This document shows positions 53,761-64,000 of a DNA stretch of 64,000 bases, piece by piece. A program made the translations under genes and the position numbers. Below the pieces are notes generated by a model. That model had not been told where the DNA came from and made no database searches. It saw only the letters and a list, made by a program, of their open reading frames with translations. Within the stretch, counting starts at the first letter, position 1; each line of letters starts with the position of its first letter. This DNA is from Rhea pennata (taxonomy: Eukaryota > Chordata > Aves > Rheiformes > Rheidae), in NCBI RefSeq assembly GCF_028389875.1, contig NC_084666.1, positions 59,590,422 to 59,654,421 of the forward strand, read 5' to 3'.

Positions 53761-53774
53761 GGGCGCGGGCGCAG
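53761..53774 (+). other. C4orf3: C4orf3 exon 1 3' UTR end and splice donor
   Basis: The exon ends gcgcag/GTGAGC, a near-perfect donor, 14 bases after the stop codon. This is closer than the usual nonsense-mediated-decay distance, so the downstream UTR intron should not trigger decay. Confidence 0.75.
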
Positions 53775-54254
53775 GTGAGCGGCGGGGTGGGGCGGGCTGC
53801 GCGGCGCGGCGGGGCCGAGCCGTGCGGGCGGCGGCGCTTGGGGCCTTGGCAGGCTGGGTACGAAAGGCAGCGCCGCTGTGAGGGAGCATCCGCAGGGCCG
53901 CGCGGGGCGGGAGGCCGCGACCCGGGCGGCAGAAGCAGCGCTAGTGCCAGTTGTTCTGAAACGACGAGTGTCACGGTTCCAGCCGCTCGATGCGGACTCG
54001 ACAGTCCTTAAACCATCTGGTTACTGTATGCTGGTAGCTAGCCCTTGCCACCCGAGAAGAGCAACAGAAATAAGTGTTCACGGTAATAAAACCCTGAAGC
54101 AGTTCGCGTAGATGTGTGCATGCCAAAGACGACTGAAGAAATGTAAAGGTAATTCCACATAACTAGCAGGGGTTTTTTAAAGAAAATTTATAGTAACTAT
54201 TCTTTGATCTGAGCCCCTGCTTGGTATTTCTTTCATGTTTGTTTTATCTTCCAG

Positions 54255-54640
54255 AGGACTGTATACCACTGCAAAAGTACCCAGACTTTCTCTTTATAGA
54301 GTCACTGCCTAATCACCATGCTGCACCTTATGAAAACAGAGCGGAAGAGGAGGCCTGTTTGTGCACTATGAACCACTGGGATCACAACTTGTATCTGAAT
54401 GCAAATGACTTCATACATATTTATTTATGTGCTGATCACAGCATATCCCCAGATATATCACAACTGATATTGTTTAGGTTTTTAGGGCTGTCTGTACTCT
54501 GTTTTTTCTCTCTGTAGTCTAAACTGTGCCTTAATATAAGACAGCTTGACTGTGCTTTTGCTTTTAGTGCTCAAAGATTTGTTAAGTGTAAATGGAAATA
54601 TGTACTATTTGAATAAAATCAACTGAAAGGACAGACTGTA
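54255..54640 (+). other. C4orf3: C4orf3 3' UTR exon
   Basis: Begins after ttatcttccag and runs to about 20 bases past AATAAA at 54612-54617. The 98-codon open frame that crosses the acceptor (54221-54517) has no in-frame upstream exon and no recognisable protein; I treat the whole exon as UTR. A two-exon arrangement with a non-coding second exon fits the human gene as I recall it. Confidence 0.65.
54612..54617 (+). terminator. C4orf3: C4orf3 polyadenylation signal
   Basis: Canonical AATAAA (gaataaaatc) about 360 bases into the presumed terminal exon. Confidence 0.6.
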
Positions 54641-55264
54641 AAGTGGCTGAGAGTAAAAAACAGCTCTTGCATAGACTGAAGTTGCAACTTGGACTCTTTT
54701 CTCTACAGAGGAAACTTATTCCTTACTGCTTTACCTTCAAGAAGTTAATCACAATATTTTGATGCTACCCCTGTGGCTTTCTATTTTACCTTTCTCTCTT
54801 TTTACGGCAGAGTGCTTCAGCAAGTACCATGCCTTTTGAAATACGCCAGCATCTAACAGTAGTAGCCCACTGTCCTCAAATATCTTAGTGATCTAGATAA
54901 AGGAAGTTTTGATTTTTTTCGTGCTATGAACAGTAGAGGGGACTTACGAAACTTTCCAAACAATGTTGAATAAAGGAATATTTTACATTCTAGGGAAAAG
55001 AAAAAGCCTACATGAGGTCTTTACTTCACTAGCTTTTACCTGATAAAGTTGTGGGGGAAGACTGCCCTCAGTTATGAGCAAGGGCAGTTCAGTTGTCTTC
55101 AATATTTTTTTCCCTTGTGACTATTGTCCTCTAAGAACGAGGATTCATATGAATTTCAGAAATAAATAAAATATAAATAGACACCAAAGACTTTGAAGCA
55201 GTAGGGTGTTTCAGTTCTCTCTAACATATCGCATGAAAAAAGGCCATTACCAAATTAAAGGTGG
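54641..55264. other. Short gap between the C4orf3 and USP53 3' ends
   Basis: About 600 bases between the two converging transcripts as I place them. No coding features or clear repeats seen. If either poly(A) signal is skipped, the transcripts would overlap here. Confidence 0.5.
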
Positions 55265-58200
55265 TTTAGGGCACAAAAATGGGCATATTTTATTACAGAG
55301 TTCTCTCTCTCTCTTTTTTTTTTTTTTTTTTTGTCAAAAAGAAAAGCACTGTTAATTGGAGTTCTGTCTTCACGTTATCAAACCTGTATGTTCAGAAAAA
55401 AGTTTAAGACTTTCCTAAGAACTGAGATGCTTTGATCTGGCTAGCACTTAAAGATCAGGACCACTAGACCATATGGAAAAGGAGTTAGGAACACTGATAA
55501 AACTACTGATGCATAGTGCTAAAAAAGCTAAGTTGTGATTGATCCCATTCTCATATTAGAAAAACAGTTTTTCAAATGAAGTCATTAAAGAAGTACAAGA
55601 CTGCTCATATTTCTGACTGCTGCCACTGATACACAGTTCTGTTTTTTCCTCCTAACAAAAATTTTCATAGCGCAATTTGAAGGGAACAACATATTGAGAA
55701 GGCACTATGTAGTACTGTTCCATTTCTCATTTGTAAAGACACCAGATATCTAAGAATACATCTTAGCTGAATAGCCTTTGAAAAGCTAGAAGAAATTTCT
55801 GCAGAGAAGACTGAGGCTCATTCAGCCAAGTCTGACATAGAAGGTTTTATAGGTATCAGAAAATTTAAACATTAACAAAAGCCAGACTTCTGAGGCATTG
55901 AGCTATTTGATACACTCCTTGAGCACCTGAACATGTATGTATATACACACAAATTTTTACTTACCTCTCTCAGAACAAAGCTGGGAAGTCAGAAAGACAA
56001 TCAGGATAGCTAATCAAGCAGTTGTCACTTGGTATTGAAATTGCTTTATGCATTTCAGAGCTATTTGGAAAGCTAAAGTAATTCTACTGGTTTTATAAGC
56101 AAAAATCAGAAAATGATTCTTACTGTTCAAATAAGGTAGCTGGGGCACCATCTCTTCAAAAGTTTGGATCATTACTAGCAGTATTATCTGTCAGTGCATC
56201 AAAACATAATTCTAGAAGCCCAGGATTGTTTAGAAAAACATAAGAGTACAAAGAAAGCACAAAAGACAAAGACACTTTAAATTTTATCTGATAGTTTGAA
56301 CAAGCAAAACTTTGCAAGAAAATAATTCTAAAGACTGAAAAATATATTAATTACAAGACTTGTTAAATGTATTTACTGTTACAAAAGTTGCCTAGGCTCT
56401 TATACAAATCTATAGCCAGAAGGGGACATTTATAAAAAAATAAATAGGCACCCTAGGTAAGTCAAAACAAGTTTTCACATATCTGTTAGCAAATATTACA
56501 TACATACATACATGGAGTGCAGAGTCAAATATAAAAACAAAGGTGTTTCAAATAGCTGTCTATATACTATTATAATTAAATACCTGGTAAACACAGGTCA
56601 CACAAAAAGCTGTCTAGCAAGATTTGTTTCAAGCAAAGCAAGGAGACCGAAGTACATCTGAATTACTGCAGCTATTTTAAAAATCAGTAAGTTTACCAGC
56701 TGTGCTTACTGGAAACCAGATTCATTGGTATCAATAAAATAGGCATTCGTATTGCTCATTGTACAGAAGTATTAACATTGCTATGCATGTTTAAAAATAA
56801 CTTCTAACATCATTGTTCACAGTTGTTGCTGTGCTGTTTATACATAAAAATACTGTCATTTCAAATACAGGATTTTTGCAAACATTTTACAAATTATACA
56901 TTATTTACAAATTCCAATACTAAGCTTCATTTTTACACAAGTATTAGAAGCTAGCTTTACTTAACTGGCTATGTATAGTATGTAACACAGCTGTGGAAAA
57001 ACTACATTTTTTTTTTAAAACAAGTTTTCAAATCTCTTCCAAAAATATTTAGGGATCTTCCAAGTTCTTACATATTCAAGATTCTTCTTCTAGCAAACAT
57101 ATTCAAACATGCAGAATTTGCACTACAAAATTCAGATTAAGTGCTACAAGAAATTTTGAGCAAGAAGGTAGAAATACGAGGATTAATCTGAGATAACTTG
57201 GTTTGTTGCATATATCATGTTCCAGTTTCGCTATGTTACAAGTAGTTAAAAAAAAAAAACCCTGATCTTGACACAGAGCAACCAAAACTAGTGTTTAAAT
57301 GTATACCTTGGATAATCACACTAAAACAGCTGTCAACATTTGGTTGAAGCACTAGAACTCTCACAAGGTACATAAACATATGAAAGCCTTTCTGACCAAC
57401 AGTGCAAGCATAAGCAAGAGTGTTTATCGTGCATATTTAACCTTCTTGCATTAGTTTCATAACTAAAAGGCATATATGTATAGATGTAATCAGCACCACC
57501 TGAAATTTAAGTTAACACGCTAATATGAGTATTTGCAAAATTCAGCTTTTTTCAGATAGTGCCAGGGTTTGCTAACATTACTTCTTAAGTGTACGTTGTT
57601 CAACGGTATGATACACTGGAACAGAAGTCTAAGCCTGTCTATGTCTCTGACACAGTGGGTCATTCACATACTCACAGCTGCCACGAGGGTGAAATCCTAT
57701 TCTCCTTCCTTCCCCCACTGGGCCACACACTGGGCCTAAGCAATCACTAAATACTTCTGTGAACTGATTTAACTTATTAACCACATAAAAGCTAGATAAT
57801 CTTTTTCCTTATTAGTGAAATAAATCAAGTTTGCAAAAGGCATCGTAAATGCCTGAGCTGCCAAAATTGCAGGGCAGAGTGCTACAGCAGAGAGGAACCT
57901 CTACTTCTCACGCCACCTCAGACACCACAGTCTGAACAGCTGCAGGTTCAGTCTGATCTAGTAAGATGCTATTTACCATTTGTCAAACTGCTCTGAAGAG
58001 AAAAAAGGTTTATATGTCAGTAAAATCAAAATGTCCAATCCCTTAAACTTAGCTCAAGATGTCAAGCTGAAAAAAGATATGGAGTTTAATAAATAGCAAT
58101 GTTGACTTTGCATTCAACTAAGAGAAACGGTCTGAACTGAACATGAATATTAACTATATACTTAAGATCTTACAAAATGTGTCTTTGACAGTTGTATGAT

Positions 58201-59035
58201 ACTTCCATATTTTAAAATTAGCATCCTATTCTGCAACATCAATTTGTGGTTAAATTGGATTTTAGTAAGTTAATTAGATATCTTACAGGGGGAACAATTC
58301 TGATAAATATTAGTTTAAAAATGTATACAAACACATGTATATTATTAATAGGATAGTCTACTCCTCTGGTTAATTTGAATTCCCTTTAAAATCTTACCTA
58401 ACACCTGCAAACCAGAGCAGCTCTAAAAGAATTATTATTAAGGCTTTTTAAATACCAAGTTATAAATTCTCTGGGTAAACTAGTATTAAAGACACTTAAA
58501 GGTTTGTGAAAGCACAGATTCTCACAGAAGTCAGTTGAAAGAACAAGTAACAGGTCCTGTTACTTACCAGGAAAAATACTGCTCCATTATAACTACATGT
58601 ACTGCATTATATATGGTAGTATGCTTATCTTTTTTGTTAGTCTAAGCATTTGCAGGTTGTGTTTAGTGTCCAGGGTCTGATGGAACACTCTTTAAACTGC
58701 AACTATTTAAAACTTCTTTAAAAATTAGTAACATCTAGTTGATCCCAATGCTATAAGATACATACAACCCAAAGGGATCATTTACAATATAAATTGTAAA
58801 AGATAAAGCCAAATAATGGAGGTAAACGTTAAGGCAACAAGAGTAATAAATCAAAAAATCAGAAGCTTAGCACCTCTCCTCTGTTCATCTCTACTTGTAT
58901 ATTCATTGAAACAGTCGTAACTCCTAAGTAGGTACCTGGTTGCCTGTACCTTGCTTACCACACAAACAGATTCAAGGTTCCTGTCCATATATAGACTATA
59001 TGAAATGCAACAGTCAGATCCAGATTGTTTTTAAT
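55265..59035 (-). other. USP53: Probable USP53 3' UTR
   Basis: About 3.8 kb downstream of the USP53 stop on the minus strand, AT-rich and without coding potential. A minus-strand AATAAA (tttatt on the + strand, about 55288) is followed within 25 bases by the proposed end. It also holds a TC/T tract at 55302-55332 and a TACA repeat at 56497-56513. The extent is inferred from one signal only; an earlier end is possible. Confidence 0.45.
55302..55332. repeat. TC repeat and T19 tract
   Basis: Several TC units then 19 T on the + strand, just upstream (in USP53 direction) of the proposed poly(A) signal. Confidence 0.85.
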
Positions 59036-60026
59036 CTATCGACTGCAGTGTATGCCCTCTACATTTGCCTTGTATCTTTGCTCAGATGTGGGATGACTGG
59101 GCCCAAGAGTAGCGTGGTAAGTAGCATTCAGTTCTGTTCCAGTTGACGGTAGATGCTTTTCTTTGTGAAAGCCTCCACAGTCTGTAAAATACAGCTTGGG
59201 TCGTTGATGATATTTCATCCTATATGTGTCAGTCATACAACTATCTACTGAAAAGTAGGTTGTTAGAGATACACTGTCATTTGCATCTGCATAGCTAGCA
59301 CTTGGTCCTGCATGACAAGATCCTTTCTTTAGGAAGTTTTCAGACACAGTCCAAAAGTCATTAACTGATAAGCTAGGTGAAGAATCTGGTTTATGAACAA
59401 ACAGCTCATTCCCTTGAAATGGCTCTTTAAATCTTTCTTCATTTGTAAATACATTTGCTTCTGATGCAGATTTTAAAGGTGTACCTGTTTGCCTTCCAAG
59501 ATTATTTGGCAACACTTCTGTCAATTTTACATCTGCTCCCGAGTTATTTTCTGATCCTGGTGAAATATTCATAGCATATTTCTTTGGAGGTAAAGGAGGG
59601 GGAAGATTCTGGTAAACCGCTTCAGGCACCCAATGTGCATCCACCCTTCGGAGAGAGTGCCCAGCGTGCTCACCAGGAGGGGGCAGCACCGCAGGCAGTT
59701 CTGACAGGTTTTGGGGCACCAAAGGCGACAAGCCCAGCTTTGGGACAAAAGTTCTTGTGGGATGAGGCTGCAGCTGAGAAGAGTGGTGAAAGTCATTGTT
59801 GATGGGCCTCCTTCCGCAGATGTTTTCTGTATAAGGGTGGGGTATACTATCAGCAGAAGCAGAATATATTGACACATTCATCTTCTCACACTTGTCTGGG
59901 TTAAGCCACTCTGAAGAAGTTTGTTCATTTGCCTTGTTCCTACTTTCCGTCTTAATGTGGTCTTTAAGAACTGGTTGTAGAGCTGATGATGGGAAAAGTT
60001 TCCTATTAGTCTCAGGCCTTTCAACT
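59036..60026 (-). CDS. USP53: USP53 last coding exon (C-terminal tail)
   Basis: Encodes 330 residues of the disordered C-terminal tail of ubiquitin-specific peptidase 53, a USP-family protein of epithelial tight junctions linked to cholestasis and hearing loss. The USP domain itself lies outside the window. The exon starts after atattttag and completes a split arginine, then reads VERPETNRKLFPSSALQ. Further landmarks are SEWLN, YQNLPPPLPPKKYA (a class II SH3-ligand pattern), DVKLTEV and SVSLTTYFSVDSCMTDTYRM then KYHQRPKL; these match human USP53 as I recall it. The stop TAG is at 59036-59038. The tail continues about 45 residues past the KYHQRPKL block, ending YKANVEGIHCSR, longer than the human end I remember. 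The methionine 17 bases upstream is intronic. Confidence 0.93.
59579..59611 (-). other. USP53: USP53 proline-rich SH3-ligand motif
   Basis: Codons for QNLPPPLPPKK. PPLPPK fits the class II SH3 pattern PxxPx[KR]. The same string is in the human protein as I recall it while much of the surrounding tail has diverged, which suggests a functional contact. Confidence 0.7.
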
Positions 60027-60824
60027 CTAAAATATAAAAACACATAGTTATTGAGGTAAGCAGCTGTAAAACTATTAAAAAATTAAAAAGCACAGGTAAC
60101 TATCTTATTATGATAGCTGTATTAACACTGCTTAAATATTCTGTAGTTGACTAGAGGACTGCTTAGCATTAGCCATTGAGCTAGAGGTTGTATCAAATCA
60201 CTTCACATTCTCTTTCATTTGAAATTAAGCGTGCCAAAAAAGCAATTCTAAGGAAAAATAAATGCCCTCAAAATTCAGTACTATATCTAATACAAACTCC
60301 ATTCTTGTCTAAGTATCCCTGGGACTCAGTCTGATATATCCATTAAAAAAAAAAGTATTAGATGTCACTTTTGGATGTTCAACTTGCTTTTAAGTTCTTG
60401 ATTTTTAGGAGGTACTGGGCACTTCCACTTCAAATTAGAAACTATACGTATATAACAGCAGCTTCTAAGCAGAAGTTATTGTTTTCACTCTTTCCAGCCA
60501 AACTTTTCAATAACCAATTTGGCTAACCACCATCTGTTATATCACACATATGTACAACAGAAAAATACTTGGGGCCTTTGTTCAGATGAGATTGTTTAAA
60601 ACTATACAAAGTTATTTAATTGCATTGACTAAACATTAAAACTCCAACCTTTTTCCAAAAGGAAAACTTTTGGCCATCTTAGTTATGTAAAATATAGAAG
60701 GAATCATCTGTCAAAATATTAAATTCCTTTACTTTTATGTACTTAATAATGATTCCTATCATATATCAGAATTTAAAATATTCTTAAATATATAACATAG
60801 TAAATTAACATTATTATTAGTTAC

Positions 60825-60930
60825 CTCTTTACTGGAGGACTGGGCATCTGCAAATGTAATTCTGTTGGGAAATTAACATGAGGTCTATAGTTAGCTTCTG
60901 AATTTATCTGGTCTTTCCTCAAGTCTGGGA
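60825..60930 (-). CDS. USP53: USP53 penultimate coding exon
   Basis: A 106-nt exon on the minus strand after a T-rich tract ending ttttag, with donor AAGAG/GTAACT. It reads PDLRKDQINSEANYRPHVNF then PTELHLQMPSPPVK, with split codons at both ends that fit the last exon (arginine) and the proposed upstream exon. The pattern LRK...ANYR...HLQ...KR aligns with the human segment preceding KLFPSS as I recall it. No stop in frame. Confidence 0.88.
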
Positions 60931-63386
60931 CTAAAAAAAAATAAAAATAAGAGAAACTCTTTCTCTGAGATTTCTCCTAAATTATACTAACAAATAAAAC
61001 ACCACAACATAGGATATTTAATTCTTGTCAGTCTGACATAGTTAAAATAAGCATTTTGAAAAAAATCTTTCACATTAAATTAGATCTTATTTCCTCCAAA
61101 TAATTTTGAATGGTTATGTTCAATATTTAAAATTGTTTTCAGGTTACACTTGAAAGTCCTGTAAATGCATTTAGTATCTTCTTAACATTGCATCTAATTA
61201 AAGCATACTTTTCAAAAGCAAGCTTTTACAAAAGCATGTTTAAATATCCAAAAATCACAAAAAACCCTAGATTACAAAATAAATAAATACATAAACTCTT
61301 CCAATTTCACATGGTTTAATACTAATGAAACAACATTAATACTGGAAAGGACTTCTTTAGTTTTCAGAAATACAGTATGTAATCTTTGAAACAAGTTGAA
61401 AATAAAACATCAAAGAACTGTTACACCTCTTACAGTAACTGTGCTGCTCTTAAAAATGTTGAGCCAGCAGAGAGCACTCACTGAGAGTCTGTGCCTGAGA
61501 CACATGACACAGGAGTACCTGGGGCACCTGTGCTACACTCATACTCTGGAGGTCCTTTCTATTCAAGGACGAAACCAAAGAATCTTTCTCCAAAGATACA
61601 GAGTTTCTGAACTGTGAAGCTTATTATTAACAGTAAATATAAAGGAAGCATATAAAAGAAGCATAATGCAATCTATATGGACACCGTGAAGAATATAACT
61701 CATGGCAAGGAAGAAGAAATTGTCTATTTGTCTAGAAATAGATACTAGAATTCTTCCTGATGTAATGATTATCATCAGTGACCTGCTCAGAAGCCTTTCA
61801 AAATAAAACTGATTTTATAAATGCACAGATCAGCTTTATAAACTACTATATACATTACTACTTTGCTTATTTGAGAATAACAAAAATTAATGTCGCAGAT
61901 AGAGGCATTTATTTGCCTGAATCCTAATGGAATGATCTTTGGTTCAGTAGATGGTATTAACTTTGCCAACTTCTGATGGGATTACATATGTGGCCTTCAA
62001 ACTTTCATCAACAAAAGCTACAAAGGGTTTGGATCTATTCTGAATGATGTAACCTTACCAATGTGAAATAGGTTTTTTTGTTTTAACTTCCAAGTTTGAA
62101 CAGAGTTGGGGAAAAAAGATGCTATGTGAATATGCAAGTCGAAAAAACAACAGAAAAAAAACCTAGAACTGAGTAAAACTGAAGATTTGTCCTGAGAGAT
62201 AGTATCTGCTCTACACTTCAGCTGATAAAGGACTGAAACAGCTACATCTTTGTCCCAGAAGAGAGATTATAAAGGCTAGAAGGGCATACAGTTCAAGAGA
62301 AAAAGCATTCAGTAAGGCTTTCCTTCAACCAAAAACTAAAAAAATTTGTTATTCCAGTATGGTAAATGATACCACAACTCTAGAATGAATATGAACACAT
62401 GGTCACTGAAAGAGGCCTCATTAGCTACATGACCCTTGTCAGTGTAACCTGAAATGAATGGAATTAGTTAAATTATTTTCTCAGTTAACAGGGTCTGTAG
62501 TTAAGGTTTTAACTTGCAAACTTTGAGTACATCAATTTTTATACAAGAGCATTTCTACTAAAAAAAAATTGCTCATGCAACTGCTCTTTAATTCCACAAA
62601 CCAGCTGATGTGATGAGCGTTCCATGCCAAACCCCTCAGAATTTAGCCTGAATCTAAGGAATCAAAGTCCTTCCAGAAAGCAGTATCATAAATCAGACAG
62701 GAGGTGGCAGCAAAGGTTAGAGCGCCATTCCTTCTGGAATGGAGCTTGGCAGGCATTCAACCAAAGCTGCTCAGTGATACCAGGTGGTTTGTGCCTTCAG
62801 AATTCCAGCTAACTTAAAAATAGATGCCTATTTTCTCTTCTGCTGACATGACATCCATGCATGGTTAAAACCAGAGACAGACTCTGCTGGGAATTTTGGC
62901 TCTAGGTTCTTTGCAAATGTGAATATGGGAGCCTAGCACTGAGTTCAGCTGGAGACCTGGCATCCTTATCAACTGATCATAAAAAGCTTACCAATAAGTT
63001 AGAGGTAACTTCAGTTTCTCAAATACATTTATAAACATTAAAAGCAGGCTAGTTTGTATATTCTCACATCTGAATAGCCAATTGAGATTTTCAAAAGATG
63101 AAGAGCCATTTTACAGCCAACAGGTAAGCCAACAGGCAAGCCAACAGGCATTTAGGAATACAAAATGCTAGAAAAATCCTACAAAGACTAATTTCTGTAC
63201 ATTTAAAAAGAAGTTTCCTTTTTACTTTGTTTTAGGTGAATGTTTCCTGTGGTTTTGATTGTCTGATGCTTTTTAATGCCAATAAGAAAACAAGAAGTAA
63301 TACTTATGTAGCAGGTACTGTGATAAATTTATCTCTGTGAACACAGATATTTTTCTGTATTCAATTGAAGGGGTGGAAGAACTTAC
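60931..63386 (-). other. USP53: USP53 intron
   Basis: About 2.5 kb between the penultimate exon and the candidate upstream exon. Contains several sequences of moderate GC content (61440-61620, 62600-62830) with short open frames on the + strand, which may be old repeats I cannot name. A weaker alternative exon with donor at 62052 was considered and rejected. Confidence 0.5.
63115..63150. repeat. 12-bp tandem repeat, three copies
   Basis: agccaacaggta followed by two exact agccaacaggca units. A short minisatellite in a USP53 intron. Confidence 0.9.
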
Positions 63387-63426
63387 TTGGAGCAAGGCTT
63401 TGGAAACGTGGTACAAAAAAGCAGTC
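63387..63426 (-). CDS. USP53: Candidate small USP53 exon
   Basis: On the minus strand, a 40-nt stretch between ttctaggctag and a consensus GTAAGT donor reads DCFFVPRFQSLAP plus one base, which with the next exon makes an isoleucine and continues PDLRKD. Phase fits exactly. The residues D-C and F-Q-S align loosely with the human segment that precedes the LRK block, as I recall it. An in-frame TAG immediately upstream forces the acceptor to be the second of two AGs. No transcript evidence is available, and the short length makes chance possible. Confidence 0.45.
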
Positions 63427-64000
63427 CTAGCCTAGAAGGTAAACACATTACCACTTGGCCAAACTTAAATATTCAGGAAAAAAAACAAAACCAAAAAACC
63501 CACACCTTCTGGAGCAACATTCAGAGGTCAAATAATCTGTAATGCATGGATTTCTTTTGCTTTAAGTATCCAGACAAAATCAAAAGTCAAAATTCCACTG
63601 TTTTTCTGTGTGCTTTCTTGTGTGCGTAAGTTTAAGTGAAGGAACTATTACCAAACAACATCAACTATTAGCCTCCCTTCATACTGATCTCTAGATCACC
63701 CTCCTTATAAAGTTTATTGGGTCCTCATTTCAAAATTTGAGCATTAACCTTTGCATTATTTGTTTCAAATTTCTCACATCCACAAAGTAAATCAAAAAAA
63801 GTAAGAGTGCTTTAATTTTCAATCTGCATGGGCTAACTTGACTGTAATTGGAAACCTTGAAAGCTTAGGGGGCTTTCTTGTTTCTTTTAAAACATGTCAA
63901 TTACATTTCCATTGGCTTAACAGTGATTTCTACATTCCTCTATTACATTTTCCAGGCAACACTATCAGTGCCTGAGGAACTACTAACTATCTCTTCCTAT
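63427..64000 (-). other. USP53: USP53 intron to the window end
   Basis: No further exon found in the last 570 bases; the rest of USP53, including the catalytic-type USP domain, lies beyond the window. Confidence 0.5.

Larger units (their letters stand above)
53280..53960 (+). promoter_or_regulatory. C4orf3: CpG island promoter of C4orf3
   Basis: A dense run of CG dinucleotides in an otherwise AT-rich window, spanning the upstream region, the whole coding exon and the start of the intron. Visible elements include an E-box CACGTG at 53427 (within gtcacgtga), an NRF1-like tgcgcagg near 53456, and an inverted CCAAT box (attgg) at 53503, about 80 bases before the start codon. A TATA box is absent. 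The pattern fits a broad, housekeeping-type promoter. Confidence 0.8.

Noticed and set aside
53212-53889. Minus-strand open frame of 225 codons across the CpG island
   Set aside because: Stop codons are rare in such GC-rich sequence in all frames; the product is low-complexity Arg/Ala/Pro, and the + strand gene explains the region.
53310-54011. Plus-strand open frame of 233 codons overlapping C4orf3 in another frame
   Set aside because: It runs through the C4orf3 exon and across its splice donor; composition is low complexity and no family is recognised.
54221-54517. Open frame of 98 codons in the C4orf3 terminal exon
   Set aside because: Its start is in the intron, upstream of the acceptor, and the spliced transcript already ended its frame in exon 1.
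62053-62102. Possible USP53 exon with donor ATTG/GTAAGG
   Set aside because: The phase also fits, but the acceptor is poor, the sequence is A/T-rich and low complexity, and the 63387-63426 candidate aligns better with the human protein as recalled.
62990-63050. Another possible minus-strand exon with donor TATTG/GTAAGC near 62988
   Set aside because: Its open reading gives a bland hydrophobic peptide with no similarity to USP53 and does not fit the phase of the next exon.

Overview
This is a 64 kb piece of a vertebrate nuclear genome. Genes are split into short exons with GT/AG borders and large AT-rich introns, and a CpG island marks one promoter. Protein similarity (recalled, not searched), the compact spacing, a CR1 retroposon tail and decayed MIR and MITE-like repeats point to a sauropsid, most likely a bird. 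I cannot name the species. No bacterial, viral or CRISPR-type system is present.

Layout: (1) 1 to about 38.3 or 38.65 kb, + strand: the 3' part of PDE5A (cGMP-specific phosphodiesterase 5A). Sixteen coding exons give the C-terminal 543 residues (most of GAF-B, the linker helix and the whole catalytic domain), followed by a long 3' UTR. (2) About 38.65-46.97 kb: intergenic DNA with repeats. (3) 47.15-50.2 kb, + strand: a complete four-exon FABP2 (intestinal fatty-acid-binding protein, 132 residues). (4) 53.2-54.64 kb, + strand: C4orf3, encoding a 58-residue one-pass membrane microprotein (ALN, another-regulin) inside a CpG island, with its 3' UTR in a second exon. (5) About 55.27-64 kb, - strand: the C-terminal end of USP53 with a probable long 3' UTR, converging on C4orf3.

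The order PDE5A-FABP2-C4orf3-USP53, with three genes on one strand and USP53 opposed, matches human 4q26 as I recall it. The genes share conserved synteny, not a pathway: cGMP breakdown, enterocyte lipid binding, SERCA calcium-pump control, and a junction-associated USP-family protein.

The points most worth a second look are a tandem in-frame splice donor in PDE5A (9 nt apart), a cluster of Pumilio-type motifs and a MITE-like insertion in the PDE5A 3' UTR, threonine at the FABP2 site of the human Ala54Thr polymorphism, a USP53 C-terminus apparently longer than the human one, a USP53 SH3-ligand motif and candidate 40-nt exon, and an exact 73-bp tandem duplication. I found no evidence of a wholly new biological system.
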